Positions 44,014-56,172 of a DNA stretch of 64,000 bases are shown one piece after another. How positions within the stretch are numbered: position 1 is the first letter of the stretch; each line of letters begins with the position of its first letter. The position numbers and the translations under genes were made by a program. The notes under the pieces are model-generated. The model made no database searches, was not told the origin of the DNA, and worked only from the letters and a program-made list of their open reading frames with translations. The stretch is from Albugo candida (lineage: Eukaryota > Oomycota > Peronosporomycetes > Albuginales), in the NCBI GenBank assembly GCA_040437565.1, contig JBDOQK010000083.1, positions 22,525 through 86,524 of the forward strand, written 5' to 3'.

Positions 44014-46353
44014 ATGACTTTGGATCTATTAGAATGCACATCTGCGTGGGACCCAAATTCGGTGATTGCTCAAGCGAAAGATACGATATTGCGCAGCAAT
44101 GTAGGGGACCTTACGTTTTCTAGCCAAGTAACTCATTTCTAAATACGTTTTTGAACCAGTAGTATGTAGAAGTTCAAGAAGCACGGGTTACTGTTGATAA
44201 CACACTTAAACAGTGGGTTGCCCTTGTTTATCAGTATACGAAGTCAAGTAACGAAAATTCACACCACTCACAAAGTGCAATTCAAAAAATCATCACACTC
44301 TGGGTGTCCTATGCAAATTTGGAAATTGAATTGCGACAATTCAAACAAACCACCAAAGTCCTGGAAGCAGCAGTCACTTGCCCAATCGCTGGTGCGAGCG
44401 CCACCACGTGGATAAGTTTTGCGCAATTTTACATCGAACGGAAAAAGTTTGCCAGTGCAAGCAAAGTATTTACCCGAGCTCTCACTCACGGTCTACCGGA
44501 AAACGAACAAAATATCATATATGACCGCTTCCTGAGTTTCTTGAAAACAAATGTGGATCCTTCCATGACCATGGAAACTCTGAAGACGCAAGTTTCAACC
44601 ACAAATACTCATTCGAATCCAGTAGACACGACTCCTGCTGCTGCAAGCGTACCCTCACCGATAAAAACGAACGAAGAAAATCCGGCGTCACCTGATTCTG
44701 AAAAACCTTGTACGTTGGTCGAAACGATAAAACGAGTTGATCCAGCTATCGCATTCGTCGACACAACAGGAGAAATCGCAGCCTCCAAGTTAAGCGCAAA
44801 ACGCGAACGACAAGTCGAATCGAGCCAAAGCTCGTGGAAGCGTGCGTGCTTAAGTCCGGATATTGATGAAAAGAAATATTTCCATTCTGCGCCACTTTTA
44901 TTACCGTGCATCCCAAATTGTCCCAATTTATTGTTCGACCTATGGAACGAAGGCGAAACCCAATCTGATGTGGATACGTCAATTGTCGAACAATTATCGG
45001 AAATACTCAAGGATACCACGGTATTTCAGCGGGTGAAAGAGCTCGGAACGCAACAGCGAAAACGAGATCGAGAAATGCTTTATCGCTGGCAGGATCTTAT
45101 CGGCACGCAAATGAAGGAAGGAACGGATCTCTTCACCAAACATATGGAAGCAGAGCAAGGCGTTATAGAAACCCGCGACGTCATCGCACTTAAGACAACG
45201 CACTTAGAGCAGCGTAGAGAATTTGTGGAACGCTGTCAGGCTTCGCAGCAAATGTTTATTGAAATCTGCGAAATGGATCGTCTTCACGCTCTCGAAGCCC
45301 AGCAAAATGCTCTTAAAGCTTTAGACATTCCCAAAATGAAAGTATCCAGCGACCTCGAGCTTGTGACGTTACAGGTATGATATGATATCTGATATCTGTA
45401 TGTTCTTATCCTCCCACGCTAACATTCTCATTCAGCGTGCAATTGTCGCACTTATCCTCGAAACGGAACAGCTTTGGCGACAGGAAGTTGTGGAAGTGAA
45501 AAAATCACCTATCGATGTAGAGAAAACAGGATCCTTTCCACCAGGTCGCAATACCTCTCGTCGTGAACGTCGTCGGGATAATCAGGATTCGCATAATGCA
45601 AGAGGAAGAGCTCATGGAGGATCACGTGGTCGTAATGGTCGTCGTAATGGCGGTGCCAAACCCACTCGTTCTTCCTCTCCATTTGGTAGATCTCGGCAAC
45701 GTCGTGAAAATCGAGACGGGTCTTTTGCACGAGCAACGAGTCAACACGCACAGCCTGCTTCTTTTACTAGACCCCAACATCCAGGTTTTCCTCCGCTTGC
45801 AGCAGATTCTTTTCGCTCTCCTTTTGACGTTTCTCAACGAGGAGAATCATACCAAGCCAATTTCGGCTCAGAAAGTGGGGTCTTCTATAGCAACACAGGA
45901 GCCTCAGGGTACAACATGCCTTTTGAGAACACTGCTGCTACTTTCGCTGGACACCGAGGAGCCCAAAATGGTCGTGGTCGAGGTGGAAATCGATCTGGGT
46001 ATCGGGCTACTTCCTACGCTCCATCGGAACAACCTCCATTCCGAGAAGCTTTTGAATTTCCTCGAGCCAACAACAGTATGCCGAATGCTGATCACGCTTT
46101 TCGATACCAGGAAAATCTAGAAAATGCTTCGTTCCAATCAGGGGCTCATGCTTATCCTTTGCAATATGCTGGGGCAGGCAACCCGACGCATGCTGTTTTG
46201 AATGGACCGATCGCTTACCGTCAAGGGCATGGAGGTGATGGAAGTGGTGAAGGTCGACATCATCCTTTTCAAATGAAGCCGACGTCCACATTTAGACAGA
46301 ACGGCTCACGACGCGGCGCTGGCGGAAGAGGACGGTATACCGGACGAAGGTAG
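44014..46353 (+). CDS. HAT-repeat-like protein with RGG/RG-rich tail
   Basis: There are three exons, 44014-44100, 44163-45374 and 45436-46353, giving 738 residues. Residues about 75-150 look like half-a-TPR (HAT) repeats of RNA-processing factors (LWVSYANLEIELRQF, TWISFAQFYIERKKFASASKVFTRAL). A disordered Pro/Thr linker is followed by a long helical segment (residues about 290-440, many Glu/Gln). The C-terminal 300 residues are Arg/Gly/Asn-rich (NARGRAHGGSRGRNGRRNGG, GRGRGGNRSGY, GGRGRYTGRR), typical of RNA-binding, methylated tails. I cannot assign an orthologue; a splicing or 3'-end factor is possible. It follows PRP38 by about 110 bp. Confidence 0.72.
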
Positions 46354-47026
46354 ATAAGGCTTCGTTTCATTCTCATTGGCCTTTGGCTTGTCGGCTGGTC
46401 GACTGTACTTGGTCAATCACGCAAATTCGTCGATGCAGGCATGGATTTCCAAGTCCAAACCTGCGTAATATAAGACGAGATTAGTATGCATTATATCTGA
46501 GTGCTTTACTTTCTATCGACTGATAGCGCTACATGTCACACTGTAAACCTCTTTTTAAATTGCAAGAGCTCGGTATGCGTCACAATTTTTGATCAGTATC
46601 AAAATCGGACAGTTTTTACCAAGTGTCAATCTCTTTACGACGTACCTCTTACTCTACTCTATTGCTCTCGTTATAATGGAGTATTTCGACCAACTGCCTT
46701 GCATCATGCGATACATTGGGTCTGCAAACACTTGAAAATCGTGCTGATATTACTCTATATATGTCGCGGATGAATTGGAAAGCGTGTATTTACGTAGATG
46801 AGTCCTTAATTCACTATTTGCTAATCGAAGATTTTACCGCAGTTTTCTCTGACTTTCCGCGTAAGCAATCTTTGGACAATCTCCGAATGCTCTCTGTAGG
46901 AAGCGCGTGCGTCTGTAACAGAAATTCCTGAACGTTTTCTCCAACGATACATACGATATATTACATGAATCAGCCTGTCCTATACCATCCATAATACATC
47001 GTCCAATACCAGCGCTGAGATTCATA
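46354..47026. other. intergenic stretch
   Basis: There is no supported gene. It includes the upstream region of the CX2CX5G secreted protein. Confidence 0.5.
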
Positions 47027-49111
47027 ATGTTACTCTACCGCGTGTGCGTCCTGCTTCTCGCTGTGTTGATGACCACGAGCGAGAACGTACAGAATAAAAA
47101 TGTGGCGACATTATCAGGGATTCTCAACGTGACTATTTCAGGAACAGATACATCAATCTGTCATAATTGCCTCATTTGGTACGTCGGGATAAGAAGAATT
47201 TATTTGATCCAATCCACTCGTCAATTCAGACTCTATTGGGTGGAAGGTCATTCGGATATCATGCGAACATTTGCTTCACATTGCAATACGTATAGGTCTT
47301 GCTCGATTTCAGAGCAATCGACTACGTCATTCACTCCCTATTCTCAACCTAGAAGCACGCTTCAGCAGTTTCACACAACAGATAAGCTCAATGAGTTGGA
47401 AAATAGTATGCAACTGCTCGCAGCATCGACTATATCCGCCACGATCGAGACACCATCCGTTCAGCGGACTACAGAGCTGCGACAATGGAACTACGAGATA
47501 TCCTTATTTGAACGGAGGCAAGTATCAAGAATTCCAGTTTTTTTTCCAGAGAATATAGTATCAGCACAATACTCAGAAGTCGCCTCGATTCCGCTCCCAG
47601 CTGCAGTGATCTCTAGCATAATAAAGCAGCATAAAGTTCGTCCAATACTACAATGTATGGTCATCGCTTTTTACAGAGAAGATGCTGTTTGTCGTGAATG
47701 CTTGGCTATGCATAGTGTATCATTAGCTATACAAACATACTTATTGCATTACAAAACAAGACTATCATCGGCTGAACTTTGCATCTTTCGTAGCAATTTC
47801 GAAACCGCTGATATAATTCACAATTGTAAACGATCATTCTGCTCGATTTTGAAAGAATGGAAGGCAAGCGATTGTGACAGAATGATTCATATTTTCCCCA
47901 TGCATCCCCAATTGTTCGAAAACCAAAATGCTCACTTCAACAAGCGGAAACACATAGATGGCTCAGCATCTTCCCGTGATCAGCGCAAGAGCTTGAACGA
48001 CATCAAACAGATCTTACTCCGTATTGCTTATAAAAGAATGGCAAAAATACGTAAAAGACGACTCTTCCCGCTGGGTAAGTTTTTATCCATCGACACGCTG
48101 GATATCCTTAGAGCAGACTCACACGTTTGTATCAATACTCCGTCATCACCGAACGGGCATTCAACATGTTATACTCGTATGCTGAAAGGTGTCGTAGGGG
48201 CCCGAGTGGTTATCATTTCGTCTAGACTGAACGCAACCATAGTGGTTGATCCTGCTGAGCAATTGCGTCAGTGCGAGCATGCTTGCGGATTCGTGGAAAG
48301 ACTGGAGCCGGATGACTGCAAGTTACATCTCGGTCGTCAGATGATGAACATAGAAATGTACCGGATACCATCAAAAGAGCAGTACATGACCAAGAGACCT
48401 CGCAATTGCCTTTTATCATTTCATGGTTCAACAAGGAGAATAGCCTGTTTAGGTCTCATAAAGGAATTTTTTACCAATGATGGACAACGCCCAATCATTC
48501 ACATCATTTCAAAGAATTCGCTCTTAGTTAAGACGCCTCATTTTAGTTCAAAGCTTATGGCGGATGCTCTAGACCAAATTTTTCAAACACGCGCTAGAGA
48601 GTCGTGTCACAGGATCCTAGAGGTACCCCTTGAGTTCTGCTCTGAACACCGAAGCTCCCTTTCGACATCTCCCACACAACTAGACGATCGAATTGCGATC
48701 AGCAAGTTTACTATAAATATCGTTCCTGTGGGCGTTTGGCCCCCTACTTATCCTTGTTCCTCATTGGATGCGAAGACTGCGGCATCTCAAGGCTGTTCAC
48801 CGCAATCTCAATTGAAAATCACCTCACAAAACTGGCCAACTTATAACAGTATCGCGCTGGTTCAGTATGAATGCGAGAAGGCCAAAGAGGTTCGTTGTGT
48901 AGCATGTCTTATTCAGCATACAGAAGTGTTCTTTACGCATATGGATGAATCAGGTACAAAGGGATATGTTTGGATGCGTCAAGCACCATCGCTTATTCTC
49001 AAATCGTGTGTTGGAAGTAGCTGTTTGAGTCTTACTTTTGACGCGCGTCGCACCCAAATCAAGCGTCCCGTTGGGCTCCAGCAACTGACAGAAGATGACA
49101 TCTACCAGTAA
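47027..49111 (+). CDS. secreted CX2CX5G (CHXC/CCG-type) protein
   Basis: This is a single-exon 694-residue protein. The signal peptide MLLYRVCVLLLAVLMTTS is cleaved around residue 18-20. About 25 residues later comes CHNCLIWYVG, which fits Cys-His-x-Cys followed after five residues by Gly. That is the signature of Albugo CHXC and CCG effectors. Two further Cys-x2-Cys-Leu sites occur in similar settings, CRECLAMHS (about residue 223) and CVACLIQHT (about residue 624), each followed by a beta-like hydrophobic run. There are many cysteines, no known enzyme domain and no transmembrane segment after the leader. A host-targeted role is inferred from family and export only. It lies next to a LINE relic in a gene-poor stretch. 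Confidence 0.75.
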   Translation: MLLYRVCVLLLAVLMTTSENVQNKNVATLSGILNVTISGTDTSICHNCLIWYVGIRRIYLIQSTRQFRLYWVEGHSDIMRTFASHCNTYRSCSISEQSTTSFTPYSQPRSTLQQFHTTDKLNELENSMQLLAASTISATIETPSVQRTTELRQWNYEISLFERRQVSRIPVFFPENIVSAQYSEVASIPLPAAVISSIIKQHKVRPILQCMVIAFYREDAVCRECLAMHSVSLAIQTYLLHYKTRLSSAELCIFRSNFETADIIHNCKRSFCSILKEWKASDCDRMIHIFPMHPQLFENQNAHFNKRKHIDGSASSRDQRKSLNDIKQILLRIAYKRMAKIRKRRLFPLGKFLSIDTLDILRADSHVCINTPSSPNGHSTCYTRMLKGVVGARVVIISSRLNATIVVDPAEQLRQCEHACGFVERLEPDDCKLHLGRQMMNIEMYRIPSKEQYMTKRPRNCLLSFHGSTRRIACLGLIKEFFTNDGQRPIIHIISKNSLLVKTPHFSSKLMADALDQIFQTRARESCHRILEVPLEFCSEHRSSLSTSPTQLDDRIAISKFTINIVPVGVWPPTYPCSSLDAKTAASQGCSPQSQLKITSQNWPTYNSIALVQYECEKAKEVRCVACLIQHTEVFFTHMDESGTKGYVWMRQAPSLILKSCVGSSCLSLTFDARRTQIKRPVGLQQLTEDDIYQ

Positions 49112-50270
49112 CCGAATCACTTGAAAGAAATTCAGCTAATGGAGAATACATTCTGCTCGTGCGTTCTGTATGAAAGCAGGCGAGGTTAATTTTTGATAGT
49201 AATATTAAGAATCTTTGATCGACCTGAGGGTGAAAATAAATTTTTTGGCTTATGTCTGAATCGATTAATCAGCACGTTGCATTAAATGTATTATTCGGTT
49301 TTGGATGTGTCGATTTCATTTTCGCTGAAAAGTCAATGCCTTCTGATGAGGTAGATCAATGTTTTGGTTTCGTATTCACGAAATTCAGTGGTCGAGATAT
49401 GCAACATTATTGCGAGCTTTTGTGATGGAAAATATTCTTTTAGATGTGCCTTTATCACCTGAATGGAGCATACAATGGAAGTTGAGTGTGAATTGGTTCG
49501 TTTATCAGGACCATGGTATTGAAGACGGTTTGATCTTGAGAAGAGAAGACCCAATTATCAACTAAAAGCTAGATTTGGACTGGCCAAAGAATAAGAAGTA
49601 AGTCAGGAAGATGAAACTGCCATTCTGCCTTCACAAACACCATAGATTGTGACAGAACAAGCAAAATCACTAGGACCGAACTGAAAGCGAGATCAACTTC
49701 TTTGCATAGCTTAGCACACGGTTCTTGGATGATATTTGAAATCCAAATCTGCATACCCAAATTACAATTTCTTAGAAGTAAGTTTTCGTGGTATCCACTC
49801 GTAATATTTCTATCAGTTGAGTATGACGTGATGCAACTACTTTTTATTTTCGTGGTGAGCGTCTACACCTTATGTATACAAGTCTTTGTATAAAGCGCCA
49901 AGAGAATATACTCTTTAACAAGCAGAAATTACTAAAGAAGATGTAGATCTGGCTACTTATTGCATTACTCCAGCACGAGGGTGAAGATACGTTCCCAGCC
50001 TTCCAAAGTTTTTGATCAGAAGGTCTTTGGCATTCACTTGTCGACGCACGAAGGTAGCTTTAAGAATTCAGTAACGACGAAATATTGGATCATGAATCTC
50101 AGTTCTACTACATGCTCTTACATTCTTTTCTGGACAAGGAATTGATAAACAGCATAGCTGGACGAGGGTAAGGTAAAAACGATTGCGTATCTAAGTAGAG
50201 ATGGAAAGCTGCTTTCCCATATGACTGAGCAATTGCCACAGCTCATCTATATAAAAATAGCGTAGCAGAA
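49112..50270. other. gene-poor stretch
   Basis: There is no supported gene. Several short frames (for example 49359-49565) may be remnants of the LINE that is clearer from 50.3 kb on, but I cannot show it. Confidence 0.45.
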
Positions 50271-50463
50271 TGAATGTACAAATCATCCCATTTTGATATA
50301 AAGTTCTCAAGATTTGCTCCTACCGAAGTCGAACTGTTCGGGATTTCAGCCCCTCCAAGACAACTAGTCGTGTCTATATACTGCTTGATACACTTGAATT
50401 ACTTCTACCAAGCAGGCTTTCGTGCGCTTAGCGAGTACAGCTTAATAGTGGCCATGTCTGATA

Positions 50464-51648
50464 GTGCTGTATTGCGACATTTTTGTGAAGAAATTCAGGC
50501 TGTGGTCGCGTGTCAATCCATTTTGTCTCATCCAGTGCAATGGATGTAATGCCAAACTAGAGCGAAATAGTGATTATACGACGACCAAGCTGGCCCATGT
50601 AGAAGATATAAAAGAAAGTAACTTAATTGGATTTGCGTCAGAAGAGCAAAACCGTCTCTCAAATTGCGTTAGTACGACCTACATGGCGATAACGATCAAG
50701 CACATGCGAAGTAATTTATCTCCAAGCATGTGTGGACTACCAGCCTCATTGAAACAGCTTGATCCGGAAACGCTTGGCGAATGTTTGAAGATCGTCTTCG
50801 AATATCAGCTGGAAAGAAGTATTTTGCTTCGATCACAACATCACTCGGCAACCACCTTGTTATATCGGTCTTTACTTTGTCCACCCGCTCGAAATGCTGG
50901 CGTGCTTTCACTTTATCTTGTACCATCATTCCAAACAGCGTATCTATAGTCCTATTGGACAACTTTGTGGCGATGGGAAAGTACGTTCAAAAGTGCTCGC
51001 GCATCGGTCACAACGCTTTTGCCAAAATGATCTATCAAGATCAGAAGGCATTCATGCGAGGACGGTAGATACATCATCACATTCGACATCTATCCGCATA
51101 CAAGACCTGGTCATTGCATTCACCGTGAAGCCGAAGCGTATGCAGGTATTTTCGACTATGGAAAAGCGTATGACCAAGTTAATTGAACGTATATATTTCC
51201 CATTTGGACAAAAGGGAGGTAATTAAAGCATATTACACCGTTCATGACACCACAAGGTGGAGCCAAATTCGGCGATCCTCTCTCAGTTCTCAGTATTATT
51301 TTTCTGATGACGATCGAGCCTTTAAGAGAATTATCACGCCAACATGAAGAACGTAGCATTTGGATCATAGATACCACATCTTTTTCAACTGAGCTATACA
51401 TATTTTGCCGACGATTAGACATTGCTTTTAGAAACACCAAAGGTGTTGAAGCAACTCGAACTCGTACAAATTTATTGGGATGGATCTGGTGCGAAGGTCA
51501 ACCTGAGCAATTCATCCTTGCTCAACGTTACTATCAAGACGAACGCATTCGTCTTGCAAAGATGCTGGATCAATCTGCACGCACGAAACATTCGGTGAAT
51601 TTCTCAGAAATCGAAGATCATTGCTGCGTGTACGGCACCGGCAAGTAG
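50464..51648 (+). mobile_element. decayed LINE (L1-like) reverse transcriptase
   Basis: Three plus-strand frames together show the RT domain order of a non-LTR retrotransposon. The first has MRSNLSPSMCGLPA, LDPETLGECLKIVFEYQLER and SATTLLY. The second has the LLDNFVAMGK block and then KMIYQDQKAFMRGR. A FDYGKAYDQVN block lies near 51150. Last comes GGAKFGDPLSVLSIIFLMTIEPL (the family's G-x-R-Q-G-D-P-L-S-P). The frames are broken by several shifts and stops, and the catalytic F/Y-A-D-D site is not intact (FCRRLD in its place). The copy is dead and probably old. The ends are not resolved and no poly-A tail or target-site duplication could be fixed. Confidence 0.75.
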
Positions 51649-52652
51649 AAGTGCAACTGCAACTGCGATCCTATTCCTAGCTAGATGGATGTGTTTAGCC
51701 TTGTGTGGCTCAAACCACTTTTGCAAAGTACAATACCTTTAGACAAATTCGTTTCGATCATTTACACCTGAAAACAGTCTCTTATTGTGGTGGTTGAAGC
51801 TACCGCAATAAAGACTATCGACCAGAGGACGTACTATCATCTCTCACAGGTATTGAGTAACATGTATGCGTACATGTTATCCAACCACAGCCTAGGCATC
51901 TAGAAAAGTCAATTAGTCTAATTCTAGTAATATAGACACCTTCACCTGAGGTGGTTTGAGAAAACCGCAATCAGTTAGGACTACCAGCGAGAGGACATAT
52001 TATCATTATCTCTTACAGGTATTTTAATGAAAGGTTTCTTGATGCTTACGTATACTTTTCAGAAGTTTGGCTTTAGCCTCACATCTAAGGTTGCGCAGCT
52101 CAGCTACATATCCAAGCGGTTTAGGACGTCCATTCGCATAATTGAAGGGAGCCAAAACGTGAACTCCGGTCGTAGAGTAGCTACTTATCACTATTCTTTT
52201 ATCTCATCTCAGAAGCACGATCCAAGAAAGTGCACTTGCCGAATATGCTTCTAAATATCACGACATGCAAAGCAGATCTAGATTCCGTTTAATACCATTG
52301 AGCCAGCAGAAGGTATCATAAAGAACCCTACGAGACATACAATGCAAAGCAACGTATGTCGGGTGCCCGCCGAGTGTGATAGAACGCGCAAAATTAATTT
52401 TATTTGTTATTTTTTTTATAGTAGCACGTGCAATTTTGCAGTATAGCGATATCACTTCACTTGTAGTGAGCTAAATTCAGCTTTTCGGTAGGATTGTACC
52501 CATGCTTGGTCGTTGAATCAGTATGGCGGACGCCACATTTCAATTTATCTATACAAAAGCTTTCAAATGCAAAACTCAAAAGGAGAACAAGGGAGACTTT
52601 TAGAGTTCCTCAATCATACATTTTTGATTGCATTGGTCTACAAATTTTGCAG
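51649..52652. repeat. non-coding stretch with a degenerate direct repeat
   Basis: 51798-51860 and 51957-52025 share a pattern of TACCGCAAT...GACTA-CC-GAGGACRTA-TATCAT-TCTCTYACAGGTATT at a spacing of about 160 bp. They could be part of the LINE's 3' region or a local tandem repeat. There is no supported gene. Confidence 0.45.
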
Positions 52653-55600
52653 TTATACTGAAACTTCATCTGCTTTGCCGTCTTCAGATTTATCCCTTTG
52701 CTCCGATTCGGTTAACACTGTCGAGTATTTGGATCGAGAGTTTTTGAATCTATTCCAAATCGGAAAAGATGTTTGCGAGTTTTCATCTTCGTCAATGTCA
52801 AGGCTCGCATTCTTCTCAGCATCAGAGACTTCATCTCGACAATTGTTGCGTCCAGTCTCCTCTTCATCATCATCGCGCGGACTTGAGCGATTTGAACGAA
52901 CGGACTGATACTGCGGCTTTCGTCTCACACGGCAAATACGAAGGAATAAAAGACCCAAGCAGCTAATTATTGGAATCATTACCACCAACGACAACGACAT
53001 TAATGCCCCATTACTTCCGGTCATATCTGCCTCGAAGGAAGCGCGAGATTGATTCTTCGTACTCAAAACAAATTCATTCGAGGGACCCGAGTGATTCGTG
53101 GTAGAAATCTTTTGTATTTTTGTTTGACCAAACACACTGATCAGGTCACCAATCTCGGTACAAACATCTTGCAGATCCAAAGCTTCAAACGATAAACTAT
53201 CATTGCCAAAAGACTCACAGAATTGACATCGTGGGAGGAATACAGGCTCCCACATCTGGAATGTTATGGTTTCGTCAGACTTTATGCCAAGCGCTACGAT
53301 AAAAAAATGTTTTTGGTTTGTGCTGAACATAATCAAACAAGAGAATCGTACAAACGCGAAATAGCTGACAACTCCAGGTCTCCTTGATCATTACATAAAG
53401 CTCTTGTGACGACANNNNNNNNNNNNNNNNNNNNNNNNNNNNNNNNNNNNNNNNNNNNNNNNNNNNNNNNNNNNNNNNNNNNNNNNNNNNNNNNNNNNNN
53501 NNNNNNNNNNNNNNCGCGGACTTGAGCGATTTGAACGAACGGACTGATACTGCGGCTTTCGTCTCACACGGCAAATACGAAGGAATAAAAGACCCAAGCA
53601 GCTAATTATTGGAATCATTACCACCAACGACAACGACATTAATGCCCCATTACTTCCGGTCATATCTGCCTCGAAGGAAGCGCGAGATTGATTCTTCGTA
53701 CTCAAAACAAATTCATTCGAGGGACCCGAGTGATTCGTGGTAGAAATCTTTTGTATTTTTGTTTGACCAAACACACTGATCAGGTCACCAATCTCGGTAC
53801 AAACATCTTGCAGATCCAAAGCTTCAAACGATAAACTATCATTGCCAAAAGACTCACAGAATTGACATCGTGGGAGGAATACAGGCTCCCACATCTGGAA
53901 TGTTATGGTTTCGTCAGACTTTATGCCAAGCGCTACGATAAAAAAATGTTTTTGGTTTGTGCTGAACATAATCAAACAAGAGAATCGTACAAACGCGAAA
54001 TAGCTGACAACTCCAGGTCTCCTTGATCATTACATAAAGCTCTTGTGACGACACGTTTGTCTCTACAAATGGGAGCACGAGATTGTTGATTTTCATACTG
54101 AGCGGACCAACCATATTTCCCAGTCGCTTGGTTTGGAATGTCCGAGTTTCGCTACTCTTACTCGCTAAGCCTTTCCAATCCATGGAGGCTACAACATGAA
54201 CAAGGTACGTGTCCAATTGTGATGCGTTGAATGGCCCGAGTCCTGTATTGGCGAGTTGCATATTGAGCTCCAGAATGTTCTTCCTATTAAATAAAACACT
54301 TTGCATCTTGACGGAGAATAAACTTCCAGAAATGCGAGCAGCAACGAGATTGGAGTAATGTAATTCTGCTGAAAGAGGTATCACACTCTCTGCTTCAGGC
54401 CAAAATCCATTTGTTGCTTCAAAACCCGGTCCAACTTCAGGTGACATGGAATATATTCCATGCGCTTTCCACATCCAATCACTCGTTTCGCCATTTACAC
54501 TGTACAGATTACTTTGTTCCCAAGATCGTCCAAAGCCAAAATGGTTGTATCGAACCATTTCTTCGACGATTGTCTGAAATGCTGAGGCTTCTTTCTCTGG
54601 CGGATATCGGAGATCCTTGCATGCAAAAGGCAGATTGAAATACCGTCCAAACGAGTGATAATTCAATGCTACTCGGTATTTGTTACGTTCTACCAGAAGC
54701 TTGATAGCTAAGGTCTCAGGCTCCGAAAATGGCCGTATCCCTCGAAAATCCTCTGCGCAAGGATCATCGGAGCTTCCAGTCTTGTCTTCAGTGTAACACA
54801 CGTCATAGTTGCGATTCAGATCCACACCTTGATCTGTTTCCGACGAGCAGGTGTGTGAATTAGTGTTTTTTCGACGCCCTGGATTAGCAAGCGCCCACGG
54901 TCGGAGCTTTTCATTCTTGACATAGCCATCCGGATTCACCAATGGAATAAACCAAAGCTCACGTGACGAAAGTAAAGCCAGCGCTTCGATATTATGATGT
55001 TCACCAACATCCTGTAATAAAACATCAATCGTATAAACTAACGTCTGCGTCATAATCGAAACATAATGAGCATTCAGTGAGCTTCAGAACAACGCTGTAG
55101 AGTTGCCTTACCATCATGGATATGGGCTGAGTTCAACAAGCGTAAATGAGTTAAACCGCTTTTGGTAACAAGAGTCAAACGATTCACTACCTCTCTCGAA
55201 TGGTGCATTCCTGTAAATAATGATTGCGGGACTTCTGAGTGGGCGTTTTCTTTGCGGCAGGAGTGCCCCAAACAAAGCGCTAGTAGAGGTCTTCCTTCAA
55301 ATGACCTTCCGATCTCGAGTAAACGGGACCACATTGGATACGTTTGCTCAATGTTTGTGAGGAAAGCTTGTAGCTCCTTGTAGGAGAATGATCCCTCAAT
55401 TGAGCCTTTTTTGGCGGATAATCGCTCAGGCTGTTCACTAAAGCGATACAATTTGCAAGACTTCTTCACTGTTGCATTTTTTGTAGTAGCAAAAAGCTGC
55501 CAAGATAAAGGACAAATATCGCTGTCTTTTACCGCACTCATCAATTCCAAACTCACAATTTCTATACTGGGGCTACGAACATGGTTTTGTTTAGATGATA

Positions 55601-56172
55601 TTGACTCGATATGGAAAGTTAGATTCATAGAAGAAGGAGTATCGTGTATCTGACGGGTTGAGTCGTACATATTGGGGAGAAATGTCTCGTGAAGTAGTAT
55701 GTCATCGACAAACCATCGAATCCATTCTTCTTCGTTCCATACAACGTCGATCACATGCTCTTCATCAAGCATCTACGTCCATCCTGCGTTAGTACATAAT
55801 TTGACGTAATATGTATACAATCTCTCACACAGGGAAGCTGTACAAATGTTTCCTGATAGCTATCAAGCGATTTTAGCCCAATCCGCAAGTGATTGCTCGA
55901 TGCTTCGTCCCCATTAGGTGCTTTGTTGTCAAGCCACAACGTTAAGTTCCACGGTGATAAATGTATTTCTAGTCGACTTTTCCACTCCTTCGACGAGCTC
56001 TACCACGTAAATGCAATTAGTCGCATCAAAGAAAGAGACAATTCCATACCTTTAAAAATGATCCAACAACACGCAGCTGATTGCGTCCCGTGCATCGATC
56101 GAAATGAGTCGACAACGTGAAAAAAGACGACACTGTGGATGAGAAGTGTAGTGACGAGGATTCTTTGCTCAT
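52653..56172 (-). CDS. M14 zinc carboxypeptidase with C-terminal membrane anchor
   Basis: Exons I can place are 56050-56172 (start uncertain), 55819-55999, about 55196-55772, 54009-about 55038, and 52653-53932 including a gap. One or two introns between 55040 and 55195 are not resolved. Catalytic features of the M14 family are present: zinc ligands in GMHHSRE (H-x2-E); substrate residues NPDGY and LNRNYD; the third zinc ligand in NYHSFGRYF; and the catalytic Glu in GIYSMSPEVGPGF. After the peptidase come about 150 residues, a transmembrane segment (LVVMIPIISCLGLLFLRIC) and a cytoplasmic acidic tail. It is probably a surface or endomembrane enzyme trimming C-terminal residues. The signal sequence is not clear in the exon 1 I chose. 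Confidence 0.8.
52876..54053. repeat. gap 53415-53514 with duplicated flanks (539 bp)
   Basis: 52876-53414 and 53515-54053 appear identical. They contain the membrane-anchor exon and the start of the preceding intron of the carboxypeptidase gene. Confidence 0.85.

Noticed and set aside
47271-47558. Second open frame overlapping the CX2CX5G gene
   Set aside because: It is an out-of-frame shadow inside a 694-codon gene, with no independent signal.
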